A DNA stretch of 64,000 bases from an uncultured bacterium (GTDB lineage Bacteria; Pseudomonadota; Alphaproteobacteria; CAJXXZ01; 1604HC), in contig CAJXXZ010000002.1 in NCBI GenBank assembly GCA_913063285.1, positions 62,001-126,000 of the forward strand, in the 5' to 3' direction. The first letter of the stretch is position 1. Each line of letters begins with the position of its first letter. Shown here piece after piece: positions 1 to 9,269 of this stretch. Under the pieces are notes generated by a model, which did no database searches, had not been told where the DNA came from, and saw only the letters and a list, made by a program, of their open reading frames with translations. The translations under genes were made by a program, and so were the position numbers.

Positions 1-1083
1 AAAGCTGAAGTGAATACAATTATAACAGGTTCTAATATTGCTAGAAAATATTCATTAGGAAATTATTCCGTAAGTTCAAAAGAAAAAGAAAGTTACAATC
101 CATTTACGATGTATAAATTGTACAATATTAAAAAAGTACATGATAAAGTTATATCAAATCAAGCTAAGCAATATCTTATGAATCATCCAGAAGCAACATT
201 TGGTGAGTTATTAATGCAATTAGGAATATCTTTTGATGATCCATCTTTAATTGTTTTAATATCTACTATTCGCTGTTTACTAAGTTATACTCAAGAACAA
301 GAACTCTTCATGAAAGCATCTTTTGTTTATCAGATTGCTAAACAAGTGGCAATTAATTCAAAAGCTCAATATCTTAGAGATGGAATGGGAATATACTTAA
401 GAAAATTAAGAAAATATTTAGAAAGTAATAATGTGCAATTAAAATTAAATACAGAATATCAACCTGAGGAAAATTATCATGATCATATAATTTATGCCTG
501 TCAACCATGGAATTTACCTCAACACTTACAAGTATTACCAGAAATATCACTGTATAGTAAAAATAAAGTATCTGGACATATATTACTAACACATGAATTT
601 TTTGAAAAAGATAATATTCATGTTACTAGCTATTGTATGCAAGAAGATAAACAATACGCTGTAATGGATATAGATTTGATTCGTTATCAAAAGCAAGATA
701 CAGGAATATTTCTATCGTTACACACTTCCAAAAAAGAAGCTATATCACCTATTAATCAAGAACAGCTGAGAATGTCAAATCAATTAATTCATATTGATCA
801 ATCTCATAATATAAATTTTTGTGAGATATGGGGTATAGAACATACAGTCACTCATGGAACTATGCCAACTAATGGGCAAATATGGAATATACAAGGAGAA
901 AAGTCTAAAAATGGATCTCATATATGGTACTCCAATGGAACATATTCTTATCTTATACATGAAGCGGCATGGACTATGTCTTTAGATGTTGTGTGTTTGA
1001 TTACAGGTAAAGGTCATATGTTGCTTGAAAAGGGATATTGGCCAACATGTGGAGATCCAATGCTATCAAAAGAACCAGAATAA
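1..1083 (+). CDS. C-terminal part of a putative FAD-dependent amine-oxidase-like protein (5' end cut by the window)
   Basis: The reading frame is open to base 1, so the GTG at 10 is not a reliable start and the gene probably begins outside the window. Near residue 125 there is a stretch of the form YLRDGMG-x5-LRKYLESNNVQLKLNT. It resembles the 'GGMG...L...L...G..I.LNT' segment found in the middle of FAD-dependent amine oxidase / phytoene-desaturase-like flavoproteins. The N-terminal dinucleotide-binding GxGxxG motif would lie upstream of the window. The C-terminal CGDP could correspond to the family's terminal GD motif, but this is weak. No signal peptide or membrane segment is visible in the part present. 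About 160 bp separate it from bamD, so the two are probably not co-transcribed. Substrate unknown; the family call is tentative. Confidence 0.4.
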   Translation, partial: KAEVNTIITGSNIARKYSLGNYSVSSKEKESYNPFTMYKLYNIKKVHDKVISNQAKQYLMNHPEATFGELLMQLGISFDDPSLIVLISTIRCLLSYTQEQELFMKASFVYQIAKQVAINSKAQYLRDGMGIYLRKLRKYLESNNVQLKLNTEYQPEENYHDHIIYACQPWNLPQHLQVLPEISLYSKNKVSGHILLTHEFFEKDNIHVTSYCMQEDKQYAVMDIDLIRYQKQDTGIFLSLHTSKKEAISPINQEQLRMSNQLIHIDQSHNINFCEIWGIEHTVTHGTMPTNGQIWNIQGEKSKNGSHIWYSNGTYSYLIHEAAWTMSLDVVCLITGKGHMLLEKGYWPTCGDPMLSKEPE

Positions 1084-1212
1084 AATGAATATTTTTTAAA
1101 TTATATTAATTTCTGATTCGAATTAGATGTAGTTGCTTCTTTTGCATATTATACTTCAATCTAATTTTATGAGTATTTTAATTTTAAAAATATATAAATA
1201 ATGCAAATAACC

Positions 1213-1241
1213 TTTCATATTTACAAATGATAATATATAAT
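1213..1241 (+). promoter_or_regulatory. Putative promoter of bamD with almost no 5' leader
   Basis: A perfect TATAAT at 1236-1241 lies 17 nt downstream of TTTCAT (1213-1218) and ends only 5 nt before the bamD ATG. No Shine-Dalgarno sequence is present. The -35 is weak, and TATAAT can occur by chance in such AT-rich DNA. It matches the spacing seen upstream of several other operons here. Confidence 0.35.
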
Positions 1242-1246
1242 ATTAA

Positions 1247-2176
1247 ATGCTTAAAAATGCATATATATTTATACTAATTCTATGGCTTTCAGGCTGTCAG
1301 AATGACGTTGTTGAACCCCTTGATATATTATGGCGTGATGCAATGTATCAATACGATATAGGTCGCTATGATTTATCTGAAGATCTGTTTCTAAAGGTTG
1401 AAAAATTTTATCCAACCTCTCAGAAAACTTCTGAAGCCATACTACTTGCATCAAAATCTGCTTATTATCATGCTCATCAACTTTATGGTGGTGCAGAAAA
1501 ATATGTAAAAGCTATAGAACATGCAAGTGTATTAGATGAATTATATCCAAAATATTCAGAGGAAAATGATGCAGATTGGATCATAATTATGGCGTATTAT
1601 AATATGTTACGACATCCACAAAGAGATACATCTGTTGTTTCAACTCTTATGAATAAGCTCAAAATTTATGAATCAAATCTATCGGCAAGAGGATTGCAAT
1701 ATAAAAAAATACAAGTAGAGCATATAAAAAATGAATGTATACGACTTTTAAGCTTAAAAGAATTATTTGCAGGTAATGTATATTGGATGCAAAAACCATC
1801 AAATCCCTTTGCTGCACTATTGCATTATAATAACATTATAAAAAACTATAGAGGTAGTGTAGCAGAGCCTGAAGCTTTATATAGATGTGTTGAGGTTTTG
1901 CTTTCACTAAATCAATATCAAGATATAGAATATTATTCAGCTAAGTTATCAAAGATATATCAAAGAACAGTTTGGTTTCACAAGGCTGAAAATCTATTGT
2001 ATAATTATTTAGATCCATTATATTTTAAAAATTATGACAAAGTCGTATCCAAAAATATACATCGTGATTTAAAAAATGGATATGTTGATTTTAATGAATA
2101 TAATAAAAAGATACTTTATTATGTTAAAGGTCCAAAATACGTGAGATATTATAATTTAAAGAGACTAAAAAAATGA
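1247..2176 (+). CDS. bamD: BamD, outer membrane protein assembly lipoprotein
   Basis: BamD is the essential lipoprotein of the BAM complex, a TPR scaffold in the periplasm that works with BamA to insert beta-barrel proteins. The N-terminus is a lipoprotein signal peptide with lipobox LSGC (Cys17). TPR-like helices follow: residues about 30-60 contain the family pattern Y-x2-G-x-Y-x2-(S/A)-x3-F-x3-E-x2-YP, and residues about 185-255 contain LLHYNNIIKNYRGS...EALYRCVEVLLSLNQY. At 309 residues it is somewhat longer than typical BamD. It overlaps gltX by 4 nt (ATGA), so the two are translationally coupled. bamA itself lies near 13 kb and a BamB-like gene near 51 kb. Confidence 0.85.
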   Translation: MLKNAYIFILILWLSGCQNDVVEPLDILWRDAMYQYDIGRYDLSEDLFLKVEKFYPTSQKTSEAILLASKSAYYHAHQLYGGAEKYVKAIEHASVLDELYPKYSEENDADWIIIMAYYNMLRHPQRDTSVVSTLMNKLKIYESNLSARGLQYKKIQVEHIKNECIRLLSLKELFAGNVYWMQKPSNPFAALLHYNNIIKNYRGSVAEPEALYRCVEVLLSLNQYQDIEYYSAKLSKIYQRTVWFHKAENLLYNYLDPLYFKNYDKVVSKNIHRDLKNGYVDFNEYNKKILYYVKGPKYVRYYNLKRLKK

Positions 2177-3552
2177 TCATTACACGATTTTCTCCAGCAC
2201 CAACAGGAGATTTACATATAGGAGGAGCACGTACAGCTCTATTTAACTGGTTATTTGCTCGTCATCATAATGGCGAATTTCATCTAAGAATAGAAAATAC
2301 TGATTTACAGCGATCTAAAGATGAGTTTACAAATTCCATTATAGAAAGTTTAAAATGGATGGAGCTAAATTGGAATCATATCTCATATCAGAATGAAAAT
2401 TTAAATGAACATGTAAAAATTGCAAATATGCTACTTGCATCTGGATATGCATATAGATGCTATACATCAGAAGAAGATTTAGAGAAGCAAAGGGAACAAT
2501 CAAAAAAATTAGGAAAAGTTTTTATTCATGATCGTAAATGGAGAAATGTCAAAGAAGTTCAAGAAGGACCTTATGCTGTTAGATTTAAAATGCCATTAAA
2601 TCAAACTTTAACGATTAATGATGTAGTTCAAGGCAAAGTATCAATACAATCTGATCAGTTAGACGATTTTGTAATTTTACGTAGAAATGGATCTCCTACA
2701 TATCTACTTTCTGCGGTTGTAGATGATATGAATGCTAAAGTTACACATGTTATTAGAGGAAATGATCATTTAACCAACACATTTAAACAACAAGAGATAC
2801 TAAAAGCCTTAAATAGTAATTTACCTATATATGCTCATATTCCACTAATACATAATTGCGAAGGAGCAAAATTATCTAAACGACACGGAGCCTTAAGTGT
2901 GCTTGAATATAAAAAACAAGGTATTTTACCGATGGCATTTTGTAATTATTTATTACGACTTGGATGGAGTCATGGAAATGATGAAATAATTTCACGTGAA
3001 CAAGCAATTAAATGGTTTAATCTTGAAAATATTGGAAAAGCATCGGCTCGATTTGATGAAGAAAAGCTGTATTCAACCAATAGTATTTATATGCGCTCAT
3101 TAACAGAAACTGAATTACGAGATGAGGTTTTTACATTTGCGAAAAATATGAAATATAATTTAATTAATGATGAAACATGGAGCAAAATCAGTAGTATTTT
3201 ACCAAGTATTGCAGCAAGAACAAAAACTATAAAAGAACTATCAAATGATGTTTATGATTTTTTTGGTTCGGAATTACCTAAATATAATTATGATGTAGTG
3301 AAGCCTATTAATACTAAAGTAAAAAACTTTTTAATGAAATATGTTCCTATAAAAGGTAGTAAAGAAGAAATAGAATTAAATTTACGTAATAAGCTCATGA
3401 ATGAATCATTATCATTAAAAGATGTTGCTTTACATATTAGACTTGCACTAACTGGCCGCAAGGTTTCTCCCGGTTTATTTGATATGATGTTTGTTTTAAG
3501 TGAGTATGAATATACATCTCGTATTAAGGCGTGGTTAAAAAAAGTTAGCTAA
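2173..3552 (+). CDS. gltX: Glutamyl-tRNA synthetase
   Basis: Class I aminoacyl-tRNA synthetase that charges tRNA-Glu; in bacteria lacking GlnRS it may also mischarge tRNA-Gln for GatCAB. The HIGH-type motif appears as SPAPTGDLHIGGARTALFNW near residue 10, and the KMSKS-type loop as KLSKRHGA near residue 237. The length (459 aa) is normal for the bacterial enzyme, including the C-terminal anticodon-binding helices. The ATG overlaps the bamD stop (ATGA). Alphaproteobacteria often carry two gltX copies, and one sequence does not tell whether this one is discriminating or non-discriminating. Confidence 0.97.
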   Translation: MIITRFSPAPTGDLHIGGARTALFNWLFARHHNGEFHLRIENTDLQRSKDEFTNSIIESLKWMELNWNHISYQNENLNEHVKIANMLLASGYAYRCYTSEEDLEKQREQSKKLGKVFIHDRKWRNVKEVQEGPYAVRFKMPLNQTLTINDVVQGKVSIQSDQLDDFVILRRNGSPTYLLSAVVDDMNAKVTHVIRGNDHLTNTFKQQEILKALNSNLPIYAHIPLIHNCEGAKLSKRHGALSVLEYKKQGILPMAFCNYLLRLGWSHGNDEIISREQAIKWFNLENIGKASARFDEEKLYSTNSIYMRSLTETELRDEVFTFAKNMKYNLINDETWSKISSILPSIAARTKTIKELSNDVYDFFGSELPKYNYDVVKPINTKVKNFLMKYVPIKGSKEEIELNLRNKLMNESLSLKDVALHIRLALTGRKVSPGLFDMMFVLSEYEYTSRIKAWLKKVS

Positions 3553-3586
3553 TTGAAATATTGTTTAATATGTGAGAGAATATGAA

Positions 3587-3775
3587 ATGAGGATTAAAAT
3601 AGATCCAGAAAAAGGACTTGCTCACGCTCTGCGCATTTGGAAACAAAGATCTCAAAAAGAGTCTATGTTTAAAGAAGCTCGTAAAAGAAAATGCTACTTT
3701 AAGCCATCTGAACTTGCTGCACAAAAAAAAGCTGAAAGGTTAAAAAATATAAGAAAATATAATAAGAGTAATTAA
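3587..3775 (+). CDS. rpsU: 30S ribosomal protein bS21
   Basis: Small basic protein of 62 aa starting MRIKIDPEKGLAHALRIWK, with the bS21 pattern of an acidic start, 'K...R...KE..FKEARKRKCYFKPSE', and a Lys/Arg-rich tail. bS21 binds near the anti-Shine-Dalgarno region of 16S rRNA and helps initiation. An in-frame GTG exists at 3572, but the ATG at 3587 sits 8 nt after GAGAG (3574-3578) and gives the family's normal N-terminus, so I chose it. The stop codon overlaps the alr start (TAATG), indicating an operon rpsU-alr, itself just downstream of gltX. Confidence 0.87.
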   Translation: MRIKIDPEKGLAHALRIWKQRSQKESMFKEARKRKCYFKPSELAAQKKAERLKNIRKYNKSN

Positions 3776-4911
3776 TGTCAGCTGTTTTAACTATTAATTT
3801 GTCCAAAATTAAAGAAAACTACAAATTTTGCAAATCAATGGTTAATTGCGCTCCAGTACTTAAATGTAATGCATATGGTTTTGGAGCAAAAGAGATTTTC
3901 AACACTTTATATAAAGATGGATGTAGATCTTTTTTTTTCAAATCATATTCAGAGGTTGTAAAATTAAGTACAGGTGATGCAAAAATATATATTTTAACGT
4001 ATGATAAAAATTTTGCTGAAGAAATTTGGTGCAATAATTATATTCCTGTTTTATCATCTGTTGAAAATGCTTTGCACTGGAGAAATGTATGTACTAAATT
4101 TGGATATCAAAAATTATGTGTTATTCACGTTGAAACAGGATTAAATAGATTAGCAATGCCTGTAAGAGATTTACATGAAATTTTATCTAAAGAATTTAAA
4201 GTTGATTTTCTAATGAATCATTTTGCTTCTGCTTATAGCGGTGATTTTCAAGCTATAAACTCTCAATTAAGTATTGTTCAAAATGTTTATACTAAATATT
4301 CAAACATAAAATGGAGTCTATCATCATCTTCTGGATTTTGTGTTGAAAGTTTATGGAAAAGACAAAGTATTACATATAAAACAGGAACAAATGACTACTT
4401 TTCTCAAAATTATGATTTCAACTATCACTCATTACCTAATAATCATTTACTAAGACTTGGAAGATTTTTATATGGCTCAACTGAAGGAGTTTATTGTAAA
4501 CCTCATAATCATATTAAGCCTATCGCTCAACTCAAATGTGAAATTTTGTCAATTCAGAAACTTGATGAAGGCATGAGTGTCGGATATGATTTTCTATATA
4601 CAGCACAAAAAAGTCATCATATTGCTATAATTGATATAGGATATGGAGATGGATTTCATGTTCAACATGGATATGTAATATATAAATCACAGAATAAGGT
4701 AATATATCGTTGTAATATAATCGGAACTATTTCAATGGATTATACTGTAATAGATCTTAGTAATATACCAAATAATCTTATTGTAGAAGGTGAATTTGTG
4801 GAAATTTTTGGAGAACACATATCATTACGTGATGTTTCACATTTTATGAATAGAACAGCTTTTGAGTTAACTACAAATCTAGGAAGTAGAATTAAGAGAA
4901 AATATATTTAA
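3775..4911 (+). CDS. alr: Alanine racemase (PLP-dependent)
   Basis: Converts L-alanine to D-alanine for peptidoglycan precursors. The PLP-binding lysine is K30 in VLKCNAYGFGA (family: V-x-K-A-N-A-Y-G-H-G). Further family blocks are LLRLGRFLYGS, IGYGDGF (the region of the second catalytic base, Tyr) and ISMDYTVIDLS (family CMDx(F/T)xVD). Length 378 aa is standard. Starting on the rpsU stop codon, it is translationally coupled. With uppP, dapA, dapB, mrdA and mreBCD in the same window, it indicates that the organism still makes at least a minimal murein. Confidence 0.92.
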   Translation: MSAVLTINLSKIKENYKFCKSMVNCAPVLKCNAYGFGAKEIFNTLYKDGCRSFFFKSYSEVVKLSTGDAKIYILTYDKNFAEEIWCNNYIPVLSSVENALHWRNVCTKFGYQKLCVIHVETGLNRLAMPVRDLHEILSKEFKVDFLMNHFASAYSGDFQAINSQLSIVQNVYTKYSNIKWSLSSSSGFCVESLWKRQSITYKTGTNDYFSQNYDFNYHSLPNNHLLRLGRFLYGSTEGVYCKPHNHIKPIAQLKCEILSIQKLDEGMSVGYDFLYTAQKSHHIAIIDIGYGDGFHVQHGYVIYKSQNKVIYRCNIIGTISMDYTVIDLSNIPNNLIVEGEFVEIFGEHISLRDVSHFMNRTAFELTTNLGSRIKRKYI

Positions 4912-5038
4912 TTATTTTTATTTGTTTATTAACATTTACTATACATATATAAAATTCAAGATAAAGTCTTATTTTGTGAAAAATATATTATATTTTAAAT
5001 ATAAAACTAATTGATCAATGTATGTTTTAATTTAGTTA

Positions 5039-5111
5039 CACGCCTTGTAGGATTTGAACCTACGACCTGCGGCTTAGAAGGCCGACGCTCTATCCACTGA
5101 GCTAAAGGCGC
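5039..5111 (-). tRNA. tRNA-Arg (anticodon TCT)
   Basis: Read on the minus strand from 5111. Acceptor GCGCCTT pairs with AAGGCGT. The D-arm is GCTC/GAGC, the anticodon loop is CTTCTAA with anticodon TCT, and the T-arm is GTAGG-TTCAAAT-CCTAC. The discriminator base is G, and CCA is not encoded, so it must be added by the CCA enzyme. The first acceptor pair is a G-U wobble and the top pair of the anticodon stem is a T/C mismatch. Confidence 0.95.
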
Positions 5112-5257
5112 ATAATTAAATTATTACATGATTTATATTTAAAATCAATTATACTGATAAAATTAAACTTACTTTATATTTTGATTTATATATTACTCAA
5201 TTTGAATGTCTAAACAACTAAGGTAAAAAGATGAGCAAGGTTGAAAGTAGTTAAATA

Positions 5258-5392
5258 TTATCCTATACCATCACTATCAGAATTCACTAAGTTATCAACT
5301 AAAAAACTACCTTGAGGGGGAAGAGAAGTAGTTTCAAGGTGTTGATTATTAAAAAAACTTTGAGAAGGAGATTCTAGGTTTTAGTTATTATC
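5258..5392 (-). pseudogene. Decayed C-terminal extension of the upstream 410-aa protein
   Basis: On the minus strand, in frame with the neighbouring 410-aa gene, the reading frame continues past its TGA through DNN, a second stop (TAA), and then 38 sense codons to a final TAA at 5258. The translation begins NLESPSQSFF and ends VNSDSDGIG. It is Ser/Asn/Pro-rich like the end of the intact part (SSPSPEDS), which suggests a once longer protein recently shortened by two nonsense mutations. Confidence 0.45.
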
Positions 5393-6625
5393 TCAAGAAT
5401 CTTCAGGAGAAGGAGAGGAATTCTGAATTAATTGCCCCATCCTTTGAATAGTTCTAGCAATTGCTTCAATATTTGATTCTTCAGCTTCTACAGTTATATT
5501 ATACCTTGTTATAATCGTCTCCATCACATTTTGTAAAGTTTGCAGATCTAAATCTCGTGAAAATAGATATCGAGATACAGCATCCAAGTAAGATTCATTA
5601 CCCATAGGTGTAATATTTTTTGCATTTATTATTTGCTGTAATTGAGCTGATATAGCATTTAATTTTGCAGTAAGATTATTAATTTCTGCTGCTTTTTGTG
5701 AGTTCTCACTTTGCAAATTAAGAATTGTTTGCTCTATAATTTGAGATGGAGACTGCTCATTTACTAATGCAACAGATCCATCCTGTAAAGTTTTTCTTTT
5801 CCATACTCCATTTGACAAATCCTTAGATGCGCCTAATTGTGCATTATCTTCAATTCCATTTGCTCTAAATTCGATGATACTAGCATTGTTTGAAAAAACA
5901 GCATATTCATTATATGTCTTTTCTACTTCTGTGCCTATCATATGCTTATATTGTAAATGAATTGCATGATGATCATTATTATAACTTTCTGTATCAGTAT
6001 TCTTATTAGCATTTTCTCTCATATAAACATAAATTTCGTTAATAGTATCAATATTCAAATTACTAAAACGAATACATTCATCAGATTCACTTACATGCAC
6101 CTGCTGTATTTGCTTTGATGTCAAATTTGAAGATAATTTTGCTTTGATTTTTAAATCTTTAGTATAGGATATATCAATTCTTAATTTTTCTTTAGTTAAT
6201 TTATCTGATAGAAAAATTGTTGTAGGTCTATATCTTTTCTTTGCTCCACTACCAAAATCTCCAATTTTTATTATTGTATTTAGACCTGGTAATGTATGAA
6301 AAAAGCATTGCTGAATTTGAGTATGAGAATTTTGATATTGTGCTGATTGATTTGGATGATCAATATCATTTAAATTTCTTACTTTAAGCACACCTGTTGT
6401 ACGCATACCTTCATTTATCATCGACATAAAATTCTCTTCGCTTTTAGAATTAGAAAAAGAAGGTGTATTATTAGTATGAGTATTATCATTAGTATCAATT
6501 ATCGCTTCATCTGCAACTTTTTTAGTTTGAGAGGAATTTATTAAAAAATGTTGAGTGACTATTGTACTACATATTCCACTAAAAAACATGATTAAATATA
6601 CCTGTGTAGTTTTTTTATTAGTCAT
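5393..6625 (-). CDS. Membrane-anchored coiled-coil protein encoded after the secretin; putative secretion/pilus partner
   Basis: 410-aa protein I do not recognise by family. An N-terminal hydrophobic segment (about residues 7-27, YLIMFFSGICSTIVTQHFLI) is a membrane anchor or uncleaved signal. Residues about 90-270 form a mixed beta-rich region. Residues about 290-330 form a clear coiled coil (IIEQTILNLQSENSQKAAEI...), followed by a helical tail. It lies 33 bp downstream of the secretin-lipoprotein gene on the same strand, so the two probably form an operon. An N-terminal anchor, a periplasmic domain and a coiled coil would suit an inner-membrane platform or alignment component of the secretion/pilus machine, but that is inference from context. 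The gene looks truncated at the 3' end, because in-frame coding-like sequence continues past its stop. Confidence 0.5.
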   Translation of the reverse strand: MTNKKTTQVYLIMFFSGICSTIVTQHFLINSSQTKKVADEAIIDTNDNTHTNNTPSFSNSKSEENFMSMINEGMRTTGVLKVRNLNDIDHPNQSAQYQNSHTQIQQCFFHTLPGLNTIIKIGDFGSGAKKRYRPTTIFLSDKLTKEKLRIDISYTKDLKIKAKLSSNLTSKQIQQVHVSESDECIRFSNLNIDTINEIYVYMRENANKNTDTESYNNDHHAIHLQYKHMIGTEVEKTYNEYAVFSNNASIIEFRANGIEDNAQLGASKDLSNGVWKRKTLQDGSVALVNEQSPSQIIEQTILNLQSENSQKAAEINNLTAKLNAISAQLQQIINAKNITPMGNESYLDAVSRYLFSRDLDLQTLQNVMETIITRYNITVEAEESNIEAIARTIQRMGQLIQNSSPSPEDS

Positions 6626-6658
6626 AATTAATTATATTATGCAAATATTTTTAATTAG

Positions 6659-8338
6659 TTAATAACTAAAAAAACCTCGTAATTCTTTTACATAACTTTC
6701 AAATCTTTCTGGATTTGACCATTGCATTGCAATTACATCTCCTCTTCTGTACTCTGTATATAAATGTTTTAAATGTTTTAAAATAGGCATTAACGTTGAA
6801 GGAGCATCAAATAAGCCATGATGTTTATTTGCTAGTTTATACATGTTTTCAGTCTTAATCTCAGCTCCATTAATCCAATCTTTTGTATCCTGCTCTACTG
6901 CTTCTGGATCTTTTAATGTTAGCAATATAAGAACAGATTGACGATTATTTTCTGCCTCTTTTTTATTGAAAACTAGATTTGTTCCTGGAATATCTCCAAG
7001 TCCAGGTACACCTTTATTTTCAGTACTATGAGATTTTTTAAATAACCCACCAAGAATAATAGTATTACCTAATTTTCCAACTACATGTGTTTTGATAGCT
7101 GTAGATAAGGTAACGATACTACTGTCAGGAATAGATGAATGATTTTTATCTGCTAGTTGATTAATATGAAAATCAATTTCCAATTCAACAGAGTCTTCCT
7201 CTATATTACTTGCCAATACTGATAAAGACACCTGTGTAGGTATAACTCTAGAGCCTATGTCACGATCTACAATATTATTTTCGGTTCCAGATTCAAATGA
7301 TCCTTGTTTACCTAACTGTACTTGCAACATAGGTCTTGCAACTATATCTGTTGTCATCTCTTTACGATTTAATATATTTAAACTATACTTTAGTTGTTCT
7401 AATGATAAAATAAAACTTGGTGGTGTTATCACTATTTGTGACTGTTTGTTTTCAAATTTCATACCTTTAGTTGTACCATCTAAATTTAATTGTTCAAGTA
7501 AATTATTTCCTTTACTTAAAATACCTGTCTCATTTAATTTAAGAATTACTCCTTCAATCAAAACGGATTTTAGTTTCTTTTTTTTCTTCACTTCTTTTTT
7601 ATCGATCTCTTTTGTAGAAATTTGCTTAATATCTCTTTTTAAATTCAGTTTTTGATAATATTCTTTATGAATTTTTTCCCAATCACGAATACGAGCCGCA
7701 ATATATTGCACATCATGAGGTTTACGAGTAAGAGTTTTATACATCCAAAAATGATGGTCAGTTTTTGCTTTATCATTTATAGCTGCATAAATTAAAGCTG
7801 CCATTCTATGTACTACTGGATCATTTGGAAACATCTTAAGAGATTTTAGTATAGAATTTTGCGCTACAGCCATATCTCGTAATGCATATGAGGTGGAAGC
7901 CATTCCATATAGTGCTTCTCCACTATTTGATTGTAATAATAGAGCTTTTGCATACATGTCACGTGCTTTTATATACATGTGCTGTTGTAAATATACTCGA
8001 GCGAGAGATACAGAACCATGATAGTTGTTTGGATCAATAGACAAAGTTTTTTGATATGCTACTATAGCTAAACCAAAAAATGATGGATCATTTTCCGCTA
8101 ATTTTTCATATACTAAGCCATTTAGTAAGTGAAGATATGGAAAATTTGAGTGATCATGTAAAATAAAATTCATTGTGCTAGATGCTTTATGCCAATCCCC
8201 TTTTTGAATTGCGCTAAAAGCTTCATCAATATACTGCTGAGAAGATACCTCTGTCTTTTTTTCTTCACATCCTGTGGTAAAAAATAATATGAATAATATA
8301 ATGGCTATACGTATTTTGCTTATACTTGAAAACAGCAT
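6659..8338 (-). CDS. TPR-secretin lipoprotein (type II secretion / type IV pilus outer-membrane channel)
   Basis: The protein begins with a lipoprotein signal ending TTGC (Cys24). Several TPR units follow at residues about 30-200, for example GLAIVAYQKTLSIDPNNYHG and ALLLQSNSGEALYGMASTSY. A Lys-rich linker then leads into a secretin domain at about 270-480. Secretin hallmarks are 'TTDIVARPMLQVQLGKQGSF', 'GNTIILGGLFKKS' and 'GVPGLGDIPGTNLVF' (the family's VPxLGDIPxLGxLF). Secretins form the multimeric outer-membrane gate of type II secretion systems, type IV pili and related machines. Fusion of TPRs to a lipidated secretin may replace a separate pilotin. ATPase, platform and pseudopilin genes lie 35-42 kb away. 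I cannot decide between T2SS and T4P from this protein alone. Confidence 0.82.
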   Translation of the reverse strand: MLFSSISKIRIAIILFILFFTTGCEEKKTEVSSQQYIDEAFSAIQKGDWHKASSTMNFILHDHSNFPYLHLLNGLVYEKLAENDPSFFGLAIVAYQKTLSIDPNNYHGSVSLARVYLQQHMYIKARDMYAKALLLQSNSGEALYGMASTSYALRDMAVAQNSILKSLKMFPNDPVVHRMAALIYAAINDKAKTDHHFWMYKTLTRKPHDVQYIAARIRDWEKIHKEYYQKLNLKRDIKQISTKEIDKKEVKKKKKLKSVLIEGVILKLNETGILSKGNNLLEQLNLDGTTKGMKFENKQSQIVITPPSFILSLEQLKYSLNILNRKEMTTDIVARPMLQVQLGKQGSFESGTENNIVDRDIGSRVIPTQVSLSVLASNIEEDSVELEIDFHINQLADKNHSSIPDSSIVTLSTAIKTHVVGKLGNTIILGGLFKKSHSTENKGVPGLGDIPGTNLVFNKKEAENNRQSVLILLTLKDPEAVEQDTKDWINGAEIKTENMYKLANKHHGLFDAPSTLMPILKHLKHLYTEYRRGDVIAMQWSNPERFESYVKELRGFFSY

Positions 8339-8389
8339 AATAACTTATAAAAGATAAATATGAAAAATATATTATCTGTAATAAAAAAT

Positions 8390-9154
8390 TTATCGAAATA
8401 ATAGAAATAGTCCAAAAATAGCTCTATATATTCCTAGTGAAGATAAAATATATAAATTTTTAAGAACGGTTAATATTGTATATAAATAAATTATGAAAAT
8501 TATAATCATACTTTGAAGCATTAAAGTAATATTTGATAAAGTTAATGATCTATAGTGAATAGTATTTAAATGTGGATAAATTGATGCAATTGATGGTATT
8601 ATACCAAGTAAAATTGCAGTTTTATATGCGACTACTCTATGAAATGAAAATAAACGTAGTATTGTATATGCTGAACCAAGTCTACTGACTCCTGGAATAA
8701 ATGCTAGTGACTGAAATAAACTTAAAATTAATGCATGATGAAGAGAAAATTTTGAAAGAGACTTATGCGTTTCTGGAAAATATATATCAGTTATAAATAA
8801 AAAAATTCCACATACAATACTTAGCATTCCTGAAAGTTGATTAGGCCATGTAACTTGAGATTTATGTAGGCAAAATCCTATGCATAAAATTGGAATTGTT
8901 ATTATATATAGAAAATAATATGACAATTTTGTCCATATATTACACACTCCTATAAAAGGCAAGCTAAAACCATATATTAAGTTATATATCTCTGACTTAC
9001 AAAGAAAAATTGAAATTAAACCAGTAGCAAAATGTAAAATCGCTGTTTGCATGTCACTTTGTTTATATCGCAAAAGTTGTAGATGTAATGATGAACTTAT
9101 CGGTAGAGCTTCTGTTATACTTTGCATAACTATTCCATATATCCATTTTGTCAT
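8390..9154 (-). CDS. uppP: Undecaprenyl-diphosphatase (BacA/UppP family)
   Basis: Integral membrane enzyme that dephosphorylates undecaprenyl diphosphate to recycle the lipid carrier for peptidoglycan and other surface polymers. The first conserved block is GIVMQSITEALPISSSLHL (family GixQGxTEfLPISSSgH) near the N-terminus. The second is PGVSRLGSAYTILRLF (family PGxSRSGxT), near residue 155. About seven hydrophobic helices fill the rest. At 254 aa it is close to the normal length. Deviations inside the motifs (Q-S instead of Q-G, and Leu instead of Ser in SRSG) suggest a fast-evolving copy. It is transcribed away from rpmH. Confidence 0.85.
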   Translation of the reverse strand: MTKWIYGIVMQSITEALPISSSLHLQLLRYKQSDMQTAILHFATGLISIFLCKSEIYNLIYGFSLPFIGVCNIWTKLSYYFLYIITIPILCIGFCLHKSQVTWPNQLSGMLSIVCGIFLFITDIYFPETHKSLSKFSLHHALILSLFQSLAFIPGVSRLGSAYTILRLFSFHRVVAYKTAILLGIIPSIASIYPHLNTIHYRSLTLSNITLMLQSMIIIFIIYLYTILTVLKNLYILSSLGIYRAIFGLFLLFR

Positions 9155-9234
9155 TTACTTATTTTGTCATTAGATTTATCAAAACACAATCATTAAAATT
9201 AGAATTATATTTATAATAATTATAATTTATTTAC

Positions 9235-9262
9235 TTGACAGACTTATTATTAATGCTATACT
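9235..9262 (+). promoter_or_regulatory. Strong sigma70-type promoter of rpmH
   Basis: Perfect -35 TTGACA (9235-9240), 16-nt spacer, -10 TATACT (9257-9262). Only 7 nt separate the -10 from the rpmH ATG at 9270, so transcription would start at or next to the start codon, giving a leaderless mRNA. AAAGG directly abuts the ATG and is too close to act as a normal Shine-Dalgarno. Confidence 0.7.
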
Positions 9263-9269
9263 TTAAAGG

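Noticed and set aside
10-12. GTG at 10 as the start of the first gene
   Set aside because: The frame is open upstream to base 1 and no ribosome binding site can be seen, so the gene is treated as cut by the window edge.
7257-7655. Plus-strand open frame inside the secretin gene
   Set aside because: Phe/Ser-rich shadow opposite the Lys-rich linker and secretin domain; the minus-strand frame has clear family motifs.
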